Shown: positions 33,444 to 42,395 of the stretch, in pieces
Layout of the letters: every line of letters begins with the position of its first letter
Position numbering within the stretch: the first letter of the stretch is position 1
NCBI GenBank assembly: GCA_951813255.1
Contig: OX638353.1
Coordinates: 744,001-808,000 of the forward strand
Source: an uncultured Dehalococcoidia bacterium
GTDB lineage: Bacteria > Chloroflexota > Dehalococcoidia > Lucifugimonadales > JAAXIE01
DNA length: 64,000 nt
Direction of reading: 5' to 3'
Translations under genes and position numbers: made by a program
The notes under the pieces: model-generated
The model's input: the letters and a program-made list of their open reading frames with translations, nothing else
Told to the model about the DNA's origin: nothing
The model's database searches: none

Positions 33444-34775
33444 ATGGACCTCGCCGGCCTGATTGTGGATGACAAGGAACGGGGAGTATTCCGCTACCAT
33501 CGTTCTGCGATGACCTCCCAAGAGATATTAGATATAGAGCGAGAACGGATCTTTGACAAAAGCTGGCTCTACCTTTGCCATGAGACGGAACTGGAGAACA
33601 GGGGGGATTACCTGCGTCGCACGGTGAACGGACGCCCCCTGTTCGCTGTTCGCGGAGCAGACGGTCAGTTGAGGGTGTTCCTGAACAGTTGCCTACACCG
33701 CGGAGCGCTTATCTGCCGCCAGGATCAGGGTAGCGCCGAGGTTTTCCAGTGCTTCTATCACGCTTGGACTTACAACAACCGGGGAGAACTCATAGGGACA
33801 CCCGATGAAGCCGGTTATCCGGAATCCTTCAACCGGGAGGAGATGAGCCTGAAGCAGCCCCCGCGAGTCGAGTCCTACCGTGGGTTGGTGTTCGTCAACT
33901 ATGACCCAAACGCGATGAGTCTGTACGACTTCCTCGGTAATGCCCGGGAGTATATCGACGCCATGATGGACCAATCTGAGTTGGGCATGCGGATCATTCC
34001 CGGCTCGAACAAGTACGACATCGGCGCCAACTGGAAGCTACTTATTGAGAACAGCGTTGACGGCTATCACGGTCTGCCCACTCATCAGACCTTTTTTGAC
34101 TACGTCCGGGCTCTGTGGCCGGAGGCTCCCAAGGGTTCCGTGGGTTATGGCAGGGCGCTGGGTAACGGTCATACTGTCACCGAGTACCAAGCTGCCGCTG
34201 GCAAGCCCATCGCAGTGTGGACCCCCCAATTTCCTTTGGAGGCGAGGCCGGAGGTGGAGAAGGTCCACACGCGGCTGGTTGAGCGGTTTGGCGAGGAGTA
34301 CGCTGCTCGCATGGCCTATTGCCAGCGCAACCTGTTCATTTATCCGAACTTGATACTAAATGATGTGGCGGCCCCTACCGTGCGTTACTGGGAACCGATT
34401 GCTCCTGATTGCATGCGTGTCTCGGCTTGGGGCCTTGCTCCCAAGGAGGAGAGCGAGGTGCTGCTGAAGACGCGCCTGAGCAGCTTCCTGGGGTTCCTTG
34501 GCCCCGGCGGTTTGGCGACCCCGGACGATTCCGAGGCCTTGGAGTCCTGTCAGGCTGGATTCGCGGTGAAGGAAGTGGAGTGGTCCGACATATCGCGTGG
34601 GATGCACCGCAGCCCGAAGTCCATTGATGAGATACAGATGCGCGGCTTCTGGCGCCAGTGGCATGCCCATCTGATGGGCCAGACCGAGTGCGACGTGACC
34701 GACGGCACGGAGCATGAGTTGTACAAGGCATGGCTCGACGAGAGCACTCGTCCCCAGACCAGCGTGGCTCAGTAG
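33444..34775 (+). CDS. Rieske [2Fe-2S] aromatic-ring-hydroxylating oxygenase, alpha subunit
   Basis: A 443-residue terminal oxygenase subunit. The Rieske cluster ligands are C83-L-H85 and C103-x2-H106 (NSCLHRGALICRQ ... CFYHAW). The mononuclear iron site is D206-x2-H209-x4-H214 (ENSVDGYHGLPTHQ), with a later acidic ligand probably in TPDDSEALES. It hydroxylates or demethylates an aromatic substrate using O2 and electrons from a reductase, which is not encoded here. GAAGGAGG precedes the ATG. It is followed by an amidohydrolase gene after 24 bp. No beta subunit is adjacent. Confidence 0.9.
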   Translation: MDLAGLIVDDKERGVFRYHRSAMTSQEILDIERERIFDKSWLYLCHETELENRGDYLRRTVNGRPLFAVRGADGQLRVFLNSCLHRGALICRQDQGSAEVFQCFYHAWTYNNRGELIGTPDEAGYPESFNREEMSLKQPPRVESYRGLVFVNYDPNAMSLYDFLGNAREYIDAMMDQSELGMRIIPGSNKYDIGANWKLLIENSVDGYHGLPTHQTFFDYVRALWPEAPKGSVGYGRALGNGHTVTEYQAAAGKPIAVWTPQFPLEARPEVEKVHTRLVERFGEEYAARMAYCQRNLFIYPNLILNDVAAPTVRYWEPIAPDCMRVSAWGLAPKEESEVLLKTRLSSFLGFLGPGGLATPDDSEALESCQAGFAVKEVEWSDISRGMHRSPKSIDEIQMRGFWRQWHAHLMGQTECDVTDGTEHELYKAWLDESTRPQTSVAQ

Positions 34776-34799
34776 AGCGTTGTTGTTGGAGTTGCTGAC

Positions 34800-36365
34800 T
34801 TGCTTGACCTGCTGATAAAGGGTGGCTTGGTGGTGGATGGCTCCGGTAGTCCGGGGTTCTACGGTGCCATTGGCGTGGAAGACAACCGGATACGGGTCAT
34901 ACGTGGTGACGTGTCTTCACTGAAGACCACCCGTAGTATCGATGCCTCCGGCCAAGTGGTGTGCCCTGGATTCATTGACTTCCACGCGCATTCGGGGTTG
35001 GTAATCCTGGCAGAACCGCGTCACGAGCCTAAGGTACGCCAAGGGATCACCACCGAGGTCATCGGTGTCGACGGGAATTCGTACGCCCCATTCCGCCATG
35101 AGCAAGACCTGCGGATGTTCATCGAACTGAACTCGGGTTTGGATGGTGCGCCACCACTGCCGGGGCTATGGTCCAGCGTGCCCGACTATCTGGCAATGTT
35201 CGACAACAAGGTAGCGGTGAACATCGTCTACCTCATGGGCAACGCGCCGCTGCGTATCAACGCCATGGGTTGGGATAACCGTCCAGCCACTGCAGCCGAC
35301 TTGGCTAACATGAAGGCCATATTGCGGGAGGCGATGGAGGACGGGGCCTTTGGCATGTCCACTGGCCTTGACTACCCTCCAGGCTCCTACGCTAGCACCG
35401 CCGAGTTGTCGGAACTTGGAGGTGAGGCGGCCAAGCTGGGAGGCTTCTACCATACCCACGTCCGGTACAGCTTGGGAGACCGCTTCCTCGACCCCTTCCG
35501 AGAGGCGGTGGAGATCGGCCGGCGTGGTCAAGTTCCGGTGCACCTCACTCACCTTTTCCATCGACTACCCTACCGTGGGTCGGGCCGCCATATGCTGGAG
35601 TTCGTAGACGAAGCTCGCGACTCGGGCTTGGATCTGACTTTCGACTGCTTCCCTTATCCATATGCCGGCACCCGCTTGCTAATCATCATCCCCCAATGGG
35701 CCCAGGATGGTGGGCCAGAGAAACTCAAGGAGGTCCTGCGCTCTGAAGAGGGGCGTGCGAGGCTACGGCAAGAGGTCCAGCCCCGGGGAAACACTTGGGA
35801 CGGCATGTGGCTCACGTATTTCGGCAAACTCCAGAACCAGCAGTACGACGGCAAGACCATAGACGAAATCGCCGAGATGCGCTCCTCCCACCCCGTAGAT
35901 GCCATATGTGATCTGTTACTGGAGGAGGACCTGCGCATCTCCTACACCGGTGCGGTGGTCAACTCTGCGACTCTACCCACCTTTATCGACCACCCACTGT
36001 ACATGGTGGGCAGCGACGCATTGCTGCTGGGCGACCACCCCAGTCCAATGGCCTATGGCACGTTCCCTTATATTCTGTCCGACTACGTGCGGGAAGAACG
36101 GCGATTCAGCTTGGAGGAGGGCATCCGCAAGATGACCAGCTTCCCGGCTCACCGTCTGGGCATTAACGACCGTGGCCTGCTGCGCGACGGCATGAAGGCA
36201 GATATCACAGTATTCGATCCCGCTTCGGTTTCGGCACCCACCACTATGGCAAACGCAAAGCAGTTCCCCCGAGGCATCAACCATGTGATTGTCAACGGTG
36301 AGTCCACGGTGCAAGACGGCGTGCATACCGGGGCGACTCCCGGTCGAGCCCTTCGCCGGCGTTAA
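34800..36365 (+). CDS. N-acyl-D-amino-acid deacylase family amidohydrolase
   Basis: A 521-residue metal-dependent amidohydrolase. DLLIKGGLVVDGSG and PGFIDFHAHSG (HxH) open the composite domain, FGMSTGLDYPPGSY, HTHVRY and VHLTHLFHR supply further ligands, MVGSDALLLGDHPSPMAYGT carries the catalytic Asp, and GLLRDGMKADITVFDP closes the beta-sandwich. Typical members remove the acyl group from D-amino acids. The TTG start follows GGAG. It probably shares a transcript with the Rieske gene. Confidence 0.85.
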   Translation: MLDLLIKGGLVVDGSGSPGFYGAIGVEDNRIRVIRGDVSSLKTTRSIDASGQVVCPGFIDFHAHSGLVILAEPRHEPKVRQGITTEVIGVDGNSYAPFRHEQDLRMFIELNSGLDGAPPLPGLWSSVPDYLAMFDNKVAVNIVYLMGNAPLRINAMGWDNRPATAADLANMKAILREAMEDGAFGMSTGLDYPPGSYASTAELSELGGEAAKLGGFYHTHVRYSLGDRFLDPFREAVEIGRRGQVPVHLTHLFHRLPYRGSGRHMLEFVDEARDSGLDLTFDCFPYPYAGTRLLIIIPQWAQDGGPEKLKEVLRSEEGRARLRQEVQPRGNTWDGMWLTYFGKLQNQQYDGKTIDEIAEMRSSHPVDAICDLLLEEDLRISYTGAVVNSATLPTFIDHPLYMVGSDALLLGDHPSPMAYGTFPYILSDYVREERRFSLEEGIRKMTSFPAHRLGINDRGLLRDGMKADITVFDPASVSAPTTMANAKQFPRGINHVIVNGESTVQDGVHTGATPGRALRRR

Positions 36366-36475
36366 TCGTTACCTTCCCAAGTGCCCCTCTGCAGATATTG
36401 CTGCTCTTTGCGCCTACTGCGATGATTCGCGCGATGCAGGTGACGTGTGCCTAACTCCATGTCTTGGAGGCTCTC

Positions 36476-37516
36476 ATGAAAGCGATGGTTATCCGCGAGT
36501 TCGGTGGGCCGGAGGTGATGCAGTGGGAGGAGGTGCCTACGCCGGTCCCGGGTGCCGGGCAGGTGCTCGTGCAAGTGAGGGCGGTGTCGGTCAATCGCGT
36601 ACTTGACATGGAGGTACGGCAGCACGGGGGCAACTATGGGGTGGCTCTGCCTCTGGTGCTGGGCAACGATCCCTGTGGCGTGGTGGCTGAAGTCGGGTCT
36701 GGCGTTGAGAAGTTCAAGCCGGGAGACCCCGTCACGGTGTTCCGTTCGATCCGCTGCCTTGACTGTCCTGTCTGCCGCTCTGGTAACAGCGAACGCTGCC
36801 CCAACTCGAAGATGCTGGGGGTGCAGACGTGGGGAGGATACGCGGAGTACTTGTGCGTTCCTGCTGCAAACTGCGTTCCGGTTCCGGACGGGCTGTCCTT
36901 TGCACAGGTTTCCATTATCACCCGCCACTTCCCGCTTGCCTTCGCCGAGGCATCCATCGGTAAGTTGGAGAAGGGCTGTTGGACCTTGGTTCTTGGGGCT
37001 GCGGGTGGCCTAGGGAGTTGCTTGGTGCAGGTGGCCAACTCCATCGGGGCCAAAATCATCGCTGGAGCTGGGGCGGACGACCGTGTACAGGCTGGCTTGG
37101 ACTTGGGGGCTCAATACGGAGTCAACTACCGAAGAGACGACTTGGAGACTGAGGTGGGCCGCATCACAGACGGCTACGGCGTCGACGTGGTCTTCGATAA
37201 CATCGGCGACCCGGTAATCTTCCCCAAGGCCATAAGCTCAATGGCCAAGGGTGGTCGCCTGGTGACCGTGGGCGCCCATGGGGGAGGCTTGGTGACCCTG
37301 GATGTGCGCATTCTGTACCAGAACAGGCTTCAAGTCCTCAGTGGCTTGGGTGCCGAGGAAGTCGATGACTTGGTCACGGCCCTCCGACTAGGCGCGGAGG
37401 GCAAGATTCAGGTGCTGATCGATCAGGTGATGCCTCTTCGGGAGGCCGCAGTGGCGCATGATCTGGTGGCGCGGAATGACAGTGTGGGGAAGGTCGTGCT
37501 GGACCCGACGGCGTAG
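36476..37516 (+). CDS. Zinc-type MDR dehydrogenase / quinone oxidoreductase-like
   Basis: A 346-residue medium-chain dehydrogenase/reductase. Structural zinc lobe CLDCPVCRSGNSERC, NAD(P) Rossmann motif VLGAAGGLGSCLVQVANSIG and VDVVFDNIGDP. The catalytic-zinc position lacks the usual GHE; the corresponding block reads LPLVLGNDPCGVVAEVG, so it may be a quinone-reductase-like or otherwise modified enzyme. The start was placed at the ATG at 36476 with GGAGG 5 nt upstream. It ends 3 bp from a convergent gene. Confidence 0.8.
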   Translation: MKAMVIREFGGPEVMQWEEVPTPVPGAGQVLVQVRAVSVNRVLDMEVRQHGGNYGVALPLVLGNDPCGVVAEVGSGVEKFKPGDPVTVFRSIRCLDCPVCRSGNSERCPNSKMLGVQTWGGYAEYLCVPAANCVPVPDGLSFAQVSIITRHFPLAFAEASIGKLEKGCWTLVLGAAGGLGSCLVQVANSIGAKIIAGAGADDRVQAGLDLGAQYGVNYRRDDLETEVGRITDGYGVDVVFDNIGDPVIFPKAISSMAKGGRLVTVGAHGGGLVTLDVRILYQNRLQVLSGLGAEEVDDLVTALRLGAEGKIQVLIDQVMPLREAAVAHDLVARNDSVGKVVLDPTA

Positions 37517-37519
37517 GCC

Positions 37520-37972
37520 TTAAACGTGCTGCCGCGTCAAACAAAGCTGCCTGTCGTTGACGGGATGGGAAGGCAGCGGACCTGGCAGCCGCATTCTGCT
37601 TTCTAACCACGTTATTGCTCGTTGTGTCCGAAGAAGTTGCCATAGTTCTAGAAGGATTGCCCGATAAAACAGCAGGTCAAGTACCTTGCTGTCATGAAAG
37701 TCCATGGTTTCGCTGTTTATGGCCTTGAAATTTGCATCGTGTAGCTCACACACGAAGTTACCGGTGGAAGCTCCGCGAATTCCCACAGGTTGGAACTGTA
37801 AGGTTCGCTGAGGAATGCCGGTGTGGCTCCCTATCAGCTTTGTGCTAGGACGCATTACGTGACCGTCAGATTGAATGTCCGCCAGGATCTCTCTAGGTAC
37901 CTTGTGCGCCCGAATCGGTTGTTCGTTACAGCCTTCGGTCACTGAGCAACGATAAGACTCACCTTCATGCAA
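37520..37972 (-). CDS. Hypothetical zinc-site protein, probably truncated
   Basis: A 150-residue protein. C-S-V-T-E-G-C followed by IRAHKVPREIL and, later, FVCELHDANFKAINS resemble two halves of a Cys/His zinc site seen in some longer bacterial proteins of unknown function (pattern ...GCN...AH.V.R..L... and ...C..HD..F..I). The frame stops shortly after the second half, near a degraded IS1380 transposase, so it may be a remnant. No activity is assigned. Confidence 0.45.
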   Translation of the reverse strand: MHEGESYRCSVTEGCNEQPIRAHKVPREILADIQSDGHVMRPSTKLIGSHTGIPQRTLQFQPVGIRGASTGNFVCELHDANFKAINSETMDFHDSKVLDLLFYRAILLELWQLLRTQRAITWLESRMRLPGPLPSHPVNDRQLCLTRQHV

Positions 37973-38411
37973 GAGGCGGAATCCCTCGTTGATACTTTGG
38001 CCCTCTTCTTAAGCCCCAATCCACCGAAGAGGTGAGGGTATCGGCATTGTGAAGCGATAAGAGAAGTGCTCCTTTACTTCTGGGATAATGGTTTGTGAAG
38101 AGCAAAACCGACCCGAAACAAGGAGCACCCAACAGATGCTACCACCTGAGCAGCCCGACCGCATCGGGTGCTGGGTGCGTGGTCAAGGCGCCGTCCACGC
38201 TGGGGACCTTAAACGGTGGGCCGGGTGCGTTACGCCGGAGCCACCGGACCACTCACCGTGCGGGCCGACAGCGGCTTCTACACCCACGCCATCGTCGCCA
38301 TCTGTCGCAAGACAAGGTCCGCTTCCCCATCACCGTGCGCCATCACCAAAGCGTGCGAAACATTATTGAGGCCATACTAGAAGGTATCTGCTGTCCATCT
38401 TCGGTGATGCC
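37973..38411. other. 439-bp stretch with insertion-sequence debris
   Basis: This gap holds a decayed IS1380-family transposase fragment (annotated separately) and a 9-bp inverted repeat, GTGCTCCTT (38066-38074) with AAGGAGCAC (38120-38128), 45 nt apart. I see no intact gene. Confidence 0.6.
38212..38375 (+). pseudogene. IS1380-family transposase remnant
   Basis: The plus strand encodes VGRVRYAGATGPLTVRADSG then FYTHAIVAICRK, which is the conserved catalytic-core block of IS1380 DDE transposases (R-A-D-S-G-F-Y). It then shifts frame near 38310 and continues as KVRFPITVRHHQSVRNIIEA. Both halves fit the family in the right order, separated by a 1-nt frame change. Only about 55 residues of a protein normally near 450 residues are left. 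The element is dead; its ends were not identified with certainty. Confidence 0.8.
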
Positions 38412-39500
38412 CTACAACTTGATCACCGACCGCAGCGTCTCCCCCCGCTCCATCGCCTCAAAGGCCTCTTCCGTCTCCCCGATGCCAATGGTCCGCGTGA
38501 CCACCCGGTCCAGGTCCAGTTGGCCTTGGCTATACCAGCCTGCCAGCATCGGGAAATCGCGGGACGGCAGGCAGTCTCCGTACCAACTGACGCGCAGCGA
38601 TCCGCCAAGGCCGAAGAACTGGAGCATGGGCAGATCCACCACCATGGTGGGATCGGGCACGCCGATGAGGGTGCAGGTGCCAGCGAGGTCGCGAGACCAG
38701 AGGGCTTGAAGCAGGGTTTGAGGCGTGCCCACCGCCTCGAAAGAATAGTCGACCCCGTTGCCGCCGGTGAGTTCCTTGATAGCCTGTACCGGGTCGCCCT
38801 GAGTCGCGTCTACCACATCGGTGGCGCCGAATTCCTTGGCCCACTGCAGCTTGTTGGGTTGTATATCCACGCCGATGATCCGGGAGGCATGGGCTATCTT
38901 GGCTCCCATGATCACGCTGCACCCGATGCCTCCACATCCGTAGACGGCCACAGTGCTCCCACGGCGCACGCCAGCAGTATAGAGGGCAGCCCCGATGCCG
39001 GTGGTGACGCCACAGCCCAGCAGGCATGCCTGCTCAGGAGGGCACGTCTCGGGCACCTTCACGGCCTGAACGGCCGAGACCACGGTGCGGTCGCAAAAGG
39101 TGCCGATACCGATGGCAGGGCTCAGGGTGATGTTGTCGCGGGCTGTGCGCATCCGAGGCTCGGCGTTCAGGCTGGCGGAGCACAGGTTGGGCTGGCCTAG
39201 AGCGCAGAAGCGGCAGCGTCCGCAGGGGGCCCGCCACGCCAGTACCACGTAGTCGCCCTCTGCGAGCGACTCCACGCCAGGTCCGACTGCCTCCACCACG
39301 CCAGCGCCCTCGTGCCCCAACAAATACGGGAACTGGTCGCTGATCTTGCCCAGCTTGTAGTGCAGATCAGTGTGGCACACACCGCTGGCTTGGATGCGCA
39401 CCAGCACCTCGCCCGGCCCTGGGTCGTCGATGATGATTTCTTCCAGCAGGGCAGGCTCGCCTGCCACGCGGGATACGACACCCTGTCCTGTTATCGGCAC
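38412..39500 (-). CDS. Zinc-dependent alcohol dehydrogenase, MscR/class-III-like
   Basis: A 362-residue zinc MDR dehydrogenase. Catalytic zinc ligands C42 (SGVCHTDLHYKLG) and H63-E64 (LLGHEGAG); structural zinc lobe CGRCRFCALGQPNLC; NAD motif YGCGGIGCSVIMGAKIAHAS; D at VDIQPNKLQWAKEFGAT. Order and spacing strongly resemble the mycothiol-dependent formaldehyde dehydrogenase family (S-hydroxymethyl-mycothiol dehydrogenase), but this organism is probably not an actinomycete, so the thiol partner is unproven. A generic aldehyde or alcohol dehydrogenase role is the alternative. Confidence 0.82.
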   Translation of the reverse strand: MPITGQGVVSRVAGEPALLEEIIIDDPGPGEVLVRIQASGVCHTDLHYKLGKISDQFPYLLGHEGAGVVEAVGPGVESLAEGDYVVLAWRAPCGRCRFCALGQPNLCSASLNAEPRMRTARDNITLSPAIGIGTFCDRTVVSAVQAVKVPETCPPEQACLLGCGVTTGIGAALYTAGVRRGSTVAVYGCGGIGCSVIMGAKIAHASRIIGVDIQPNKLQWAKEFGATDVVDATQGDPVQAIKELTGGNGVDYSFEAVGTPQTLLQALWSRDLAGTCTLIGVPDPTMVVDLPMLQFFGLGGSLRVSWYGDCLPSRDFPMLAGWYSQGQLDLDRVVTRTIGIGETEEAFEAMERGETLRSVIKL

Positions 39501-40055
39501 GGCAGTCCTCCTGGGGGTTGTTGGTCTCTTTCGTTGAAACGGCTAGGCGAGAATAACACACTCCGAGGAGCAGGAAGGTCGAGTGTGGCGGATTGGCAAA
39601 GTGCGGGCGGCCAAATGGCCGCATAACCGTGGCGTTTCGTAGCTGGAGGGCAGCCGCGGATGCGGCCACTTTCGTAGCTGGAGTGCGGCCACTTTTGTAG
39701 CTGGGAAAAACTTTTCGTAGCCAAAAATGGTCTCGTTGGCCGCATGGCCGTAGCTGAATCGTAGCTAAGGGTCTGGCCGCGTTGGCGGGATGGGCGGCAG
39801 CTTGGGAGCACACGTGGATGCGGCCAATTTGTGGGAGCGGAGAGATTTTTGTAGCTAAAAATTGGTCTGATTGGCCGCATTGTCGTAGCTGAATCGTATC
39901 TGAGGGTATGGCCGCATTCGCAGGCCGGGGCTGCGACGGGACTGATATCGAGATTGGAGTAGATATTCATGCGTGTCACACTGCGATTCCGGTCAGGCTG
40001 ACTAGAGCGTAACAACAGGAGGGCGCAGGGGGCAAGCGCGAAATGTCACGGTGGG
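39501..40055. other. 555-bp gene-free stretch with word array
   Basis: No credible gene. The minus-strand frame here (39491-40015) translates the repeated words as SYDSATAM and RYDSATTM and is judged spurious. A compound word array covers about 39610-39920 and includes a near-tandem repeat unit. Confidence 0.65.
39612..39920. repeat. Short-word array, locus 2 (TCGTAGCTG plus TGGCCGCAT)
   Basis: The word TYGTAGCTG (inverse of AGMTACRA) occurs at 39637-39645, 39672-39680, 39695-39703, 39715-39723, 39748-39756, 39759-39767, 39849-39857, 39883-39891 and 39894-39902. Spacings are 35, 23, 20, 33, 11, 90, 34 and 11. It alternates with GGCCGCA words in both orientations. About 95 bp (39685-39780) recur imperfectly 134-135 bp later (39820-39915), including the 11-nt pair. 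It has the same word A as loci 1 and 3. Confidence 0.65.
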
Positions 40056-41054
40056 TTATGCGCGGAAGGCGGGCATGACCTCTTCTATGCAGCGTCGTAG
40101 CTGACCCTTGAGATCGGGGGAGACGAAGCGGAGCACCGGCATGGTGCAGCCAGCGTCGATGTAGGACTGGATTTTATCAATGACCTGCTGCGGGCTGCCG
40201 TAGGCAAGCCACAGCTCCGTACGCTCGCGACTGACCGCATTCGCTCCGTAGTAGCGCATCAAGAACCCACGGGCCTGCTCGAAACCCTCGTCGCGGTTGT
40301 CGTTGATATTGACCATCAGGTGCAGGCAGGACTCCAGCTCTGAAGGGTCGTGCCCCTGCTCGGCGGCGTAGTTCTTGATGGTGTCGAACCTGCGCTGGAA
40401 GGTGTCGGCGGGTGTGGCGTCAGTCTGCCAGCCGTCGCCCAAAGCCGCCACGCGACGCAACACTCTTTCCTCCACCTCAGGGTCCGCGCCCGGCTTGGGA
40501 TTTGCAGCGAGGTATATGGGCAGCGGCTGCTGTACCGGCTTGGGCATGAGGTCCACGTCGGCGAACTGGTAGTACTTCCCCTCGTGGGTCACCTGATCCT
40601 CGGTCCACAAGCGGCGGATGACGTCGACTCCTTCCACCAGCCTGCCCACGCGCTCTCTTGATGGCATGCCGAACACCTCAAGCTCGTGCTTGAACTGGGG
40701 CCCGTCGGAGGCGGCCGCTCCATTGCACACAGCAAGTATGGTGCGTCCATGGGAGAGCACGTCGAGGCTGGCCCATTGGATAGCGACCTGTATGGGATGG
40801 CGCATGGGGAAGCTCGCCATGCAGATTGTGCCCAGTTTCACCTGCTCGGTGCGGGCGGCGATAGCTGACAGCGCGATCATGGCATCGACCCGGGCCTTGG
40901 ACAGCAGGTTGTCCCCCACCCAGACGCTATGAAAATAGTCCGACTGGTCAGCAGTGACTGCTGCGTCCAAGAGGTCGTCGATTGTTGCCCATCCGAACAG
41001 GATCGCCCTGTTGGAAAGACTGATGCCGAATTTCGCCGCCATAGGTTGCGCCAC
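40056..41054 (-). CDS. LLM-class flavin/F420-dependent oxidoreductase
   Basis: A 332-residue luciferase-like protein. The barrel start reads KFGISLSNRAILFGWATIDD, then YFHSVWVGDNLLSK, VKLGTICMASFPMRHPIQVA and SHGRTILAVCNGAAASDGP. The C-terminal ELWLAYGSPQQVIDKIQSYI is the cofactor-binding end. It is less related to the 28-kb protein than to F420-type members. GTG start with AGGAGG 6 nt upstream. Substrate unknown. Confidence 0.85.
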   Translation of the reverse strand: MAQPMAAKFGISLSNRAILFGWATIDDLLDAAVTADQSDYFHSVWVGDNLLSKARVDAMIALSAIAARTEQVKLGTICMASFPMRHPIQVAIQWASLDVLSHGRTILAVCNGAAASDGPQFKHELEVFGMPSRERVGRLVEGVDVIRRLWTEDQVTHEGKYYQFADVDLMPKPVQQPLPIYLAANPKPGADPEVEERVLRRVAALGDGWQTDATPADTFQRRFDTIKNYAAEQGHDPSELESCLHLMVNINDNRDEGFEQARGFLMRYYGANAVSRERTELWLAYGSPQQVIDKIQSYIDAGCTMPVLRFVSPDLKGQLRRCIEEVMPAFRA

Positions 41055-41090
41055 GATTGCCTCCTGTGAACTGCCAGCGTTGGGTGGGTA

Positions 41091-42293
41091 TCAGCCTAAC
41101 AGCGAGATGGCAGTGTGGGCTACTACCCGTGCTTCTGTCTTGACTTGGGATATAGGTACGAAGTCCACGCCTAGTGGGTGTACTCCACCGCCCGCGCCAT
41201 ACATAACGGCAGGTACGCCGACGGCGCACGGGCCGCCAGCGTCGTAGGTGCCCATGCCGTATATGGTCTCGGGGTCTCTGCCGCAGATTCGCCGGTGGGC
41301 CTCTATGAGGGCTTGTACGCCGGGGGTTTCAGGCTCGACCAGGGCGGGCAGCATCACCGGGCCTTTATCCACGGTGATTTGGTATGGGGGGATGTCGCCT
41401 ATAGCCTCGATGAACTGAGACACGGCTAGGTCGGGGTCGTCGCCCGGAATCAGGCGGCGGTCTATCTTGAGTCGAGCCACGTCAGGCAGGGTGTGAGGGG
41501 CAACGGGTTCGTAGACGATCTGATAGGCGAGGACATGGCGCCCGCCAAGGATGGGGTGGGTGCCCTCTAGAGGGACGCGGTCCAAACGGTTAAGCAGGGC
41601 ATTGGCCCCGTCGATGGCGCTGGCACCGAGGTGTGGGCTGCTGGAGTGAGAAGCCTTGCCCCGGATTTCGACGTTGATGTCAATCCTGCCGCGGTTGCCG
41701 AGGGACAGCTTGAGGCCATTGCCTACGAGGAGGAGGGCGAACTGGGGTTTACGGGGGAGAACGCTAAGAATCTGTTGGAAGCACTCGTGGCTGCTGTTGC
41801 CCTCATTGTTGACGGCGAGATAGAAGGTGCCCTTCAGAGGGACGTTTTGCTCATTGAACAGTTTGAGGAGAGCGAGCATAACGGCGTGGTGAGCCTTATT
41901 CTGGCTGACTCCTTGGCCAAAGAGGCAGGGCTCGTCGTAGCCCCACTCGGTGCCGCGGGCGATCTTGCCGGAGAAGGGGTCTTCCATAAGGTTGTGGTGT
42001 TGGGTGGGGGTGTACACCATGACGAGGAAGCAGGGGTCAGCGGAACCGTCACCCAAGCGGACCACCAACTGGTTGCCCGGTGCGTCGATGATGTCGTATG
42101 CACCGAGGGACTGGATGCGGGGGCGCAGTTCGCCTTGGACGTAGTGGACGAGCTTGGGGTCGTCGGGGGCCATGAATGTATTCTCGCCAAGGGGGACATC
42201 GGTACGAATTTGGGCTAGTTCAGTCAGAGTCTGGATGAGGAAGCGGTCGTCGATATGTTCCACTTGGGCGTGGGAGGGAAGCTCTGTTGTCAT
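41091..42293 (-). CDS. M20-family metallohydrolase with altered metal site
   Basis: A 400-residue M20/ArgE/carboxypeptidase-G2-like protein. FLVMVYTPTQHHNLMEDPFS sits where the family has GHxD, and LFGQGVSQNKAHHAVMLALL where it has GRGxxDxK, so the bridging Asp is replaced by Gln. NNEGNSSHECFQ replaces the EE pair. A dimerisation domain (GKASHSSSPHLGASAIDG) and the terminal GGVHPLGVDFVPISQ are present. Either the metal set is unusual or the enzyme is a non-metal or inactive relative. GAGGAGATAC precedes the ATG. It lies between an LLM gene and the membrane Mo enzyme. Confidence 0.75.
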   Translation of the reverse strand: MTTELPSHAQVEHIDDRFLIQTLTELAQIRTDVPLGENTFMAPDDPKLVHYVQGELRPRIQSLGAYDIIDAPGNQLVVRLGDGSADPCFLVMVYTPTQHHNLMEDPFSGKIARGTEWGYDEPCLFGQGVSQNKAHHAVMLALLKLFNEQNVPLKGTFYLAVNNEGNSSHECFQQILSVLPRKPQFALLLVGNGLKLSLGNRGRIDINVEIRGKASHSSSPHLGASAIDGANALLNRLDRVPLEGTHPILGGRHVLAYQIVYEPVAPHTLPDVARLKIDRRLIPGDDPDLAVSQFIEAIGDIPPYQITVDKGPVMLPALVEPETPGVQALIEAHRRICGRDPETIYGMGTYDAGGPCAVGVPAVMYGAGGGVHPLGVDFVPISQVKTEARVVAHTAISLLG

Positions 42294-42395
42294 GTATCTC
42301 CTCTAAGGGTGGCATCTTGAGCCGAGGCGAAACGGTGCAAGAAGTCCTTGAGCAGGTTGAGGGCGTATGGCAAGCCAAGGTCCGGCTTAAGGGCC

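Noticed and set aside
39612..39920. CRISPR array
   Set aside because: Repeated words are 8-9 nt with irregular spacing; no constant 24-40 nt repeat and no cas genes.
39491..40015. 174-codon minus-strand frame
   Set aside because: It translates the word array (SYDSATAM, RYDSATTM) and overlaps the start of the alcohol dehydrogenase; no ribosome-binding site.
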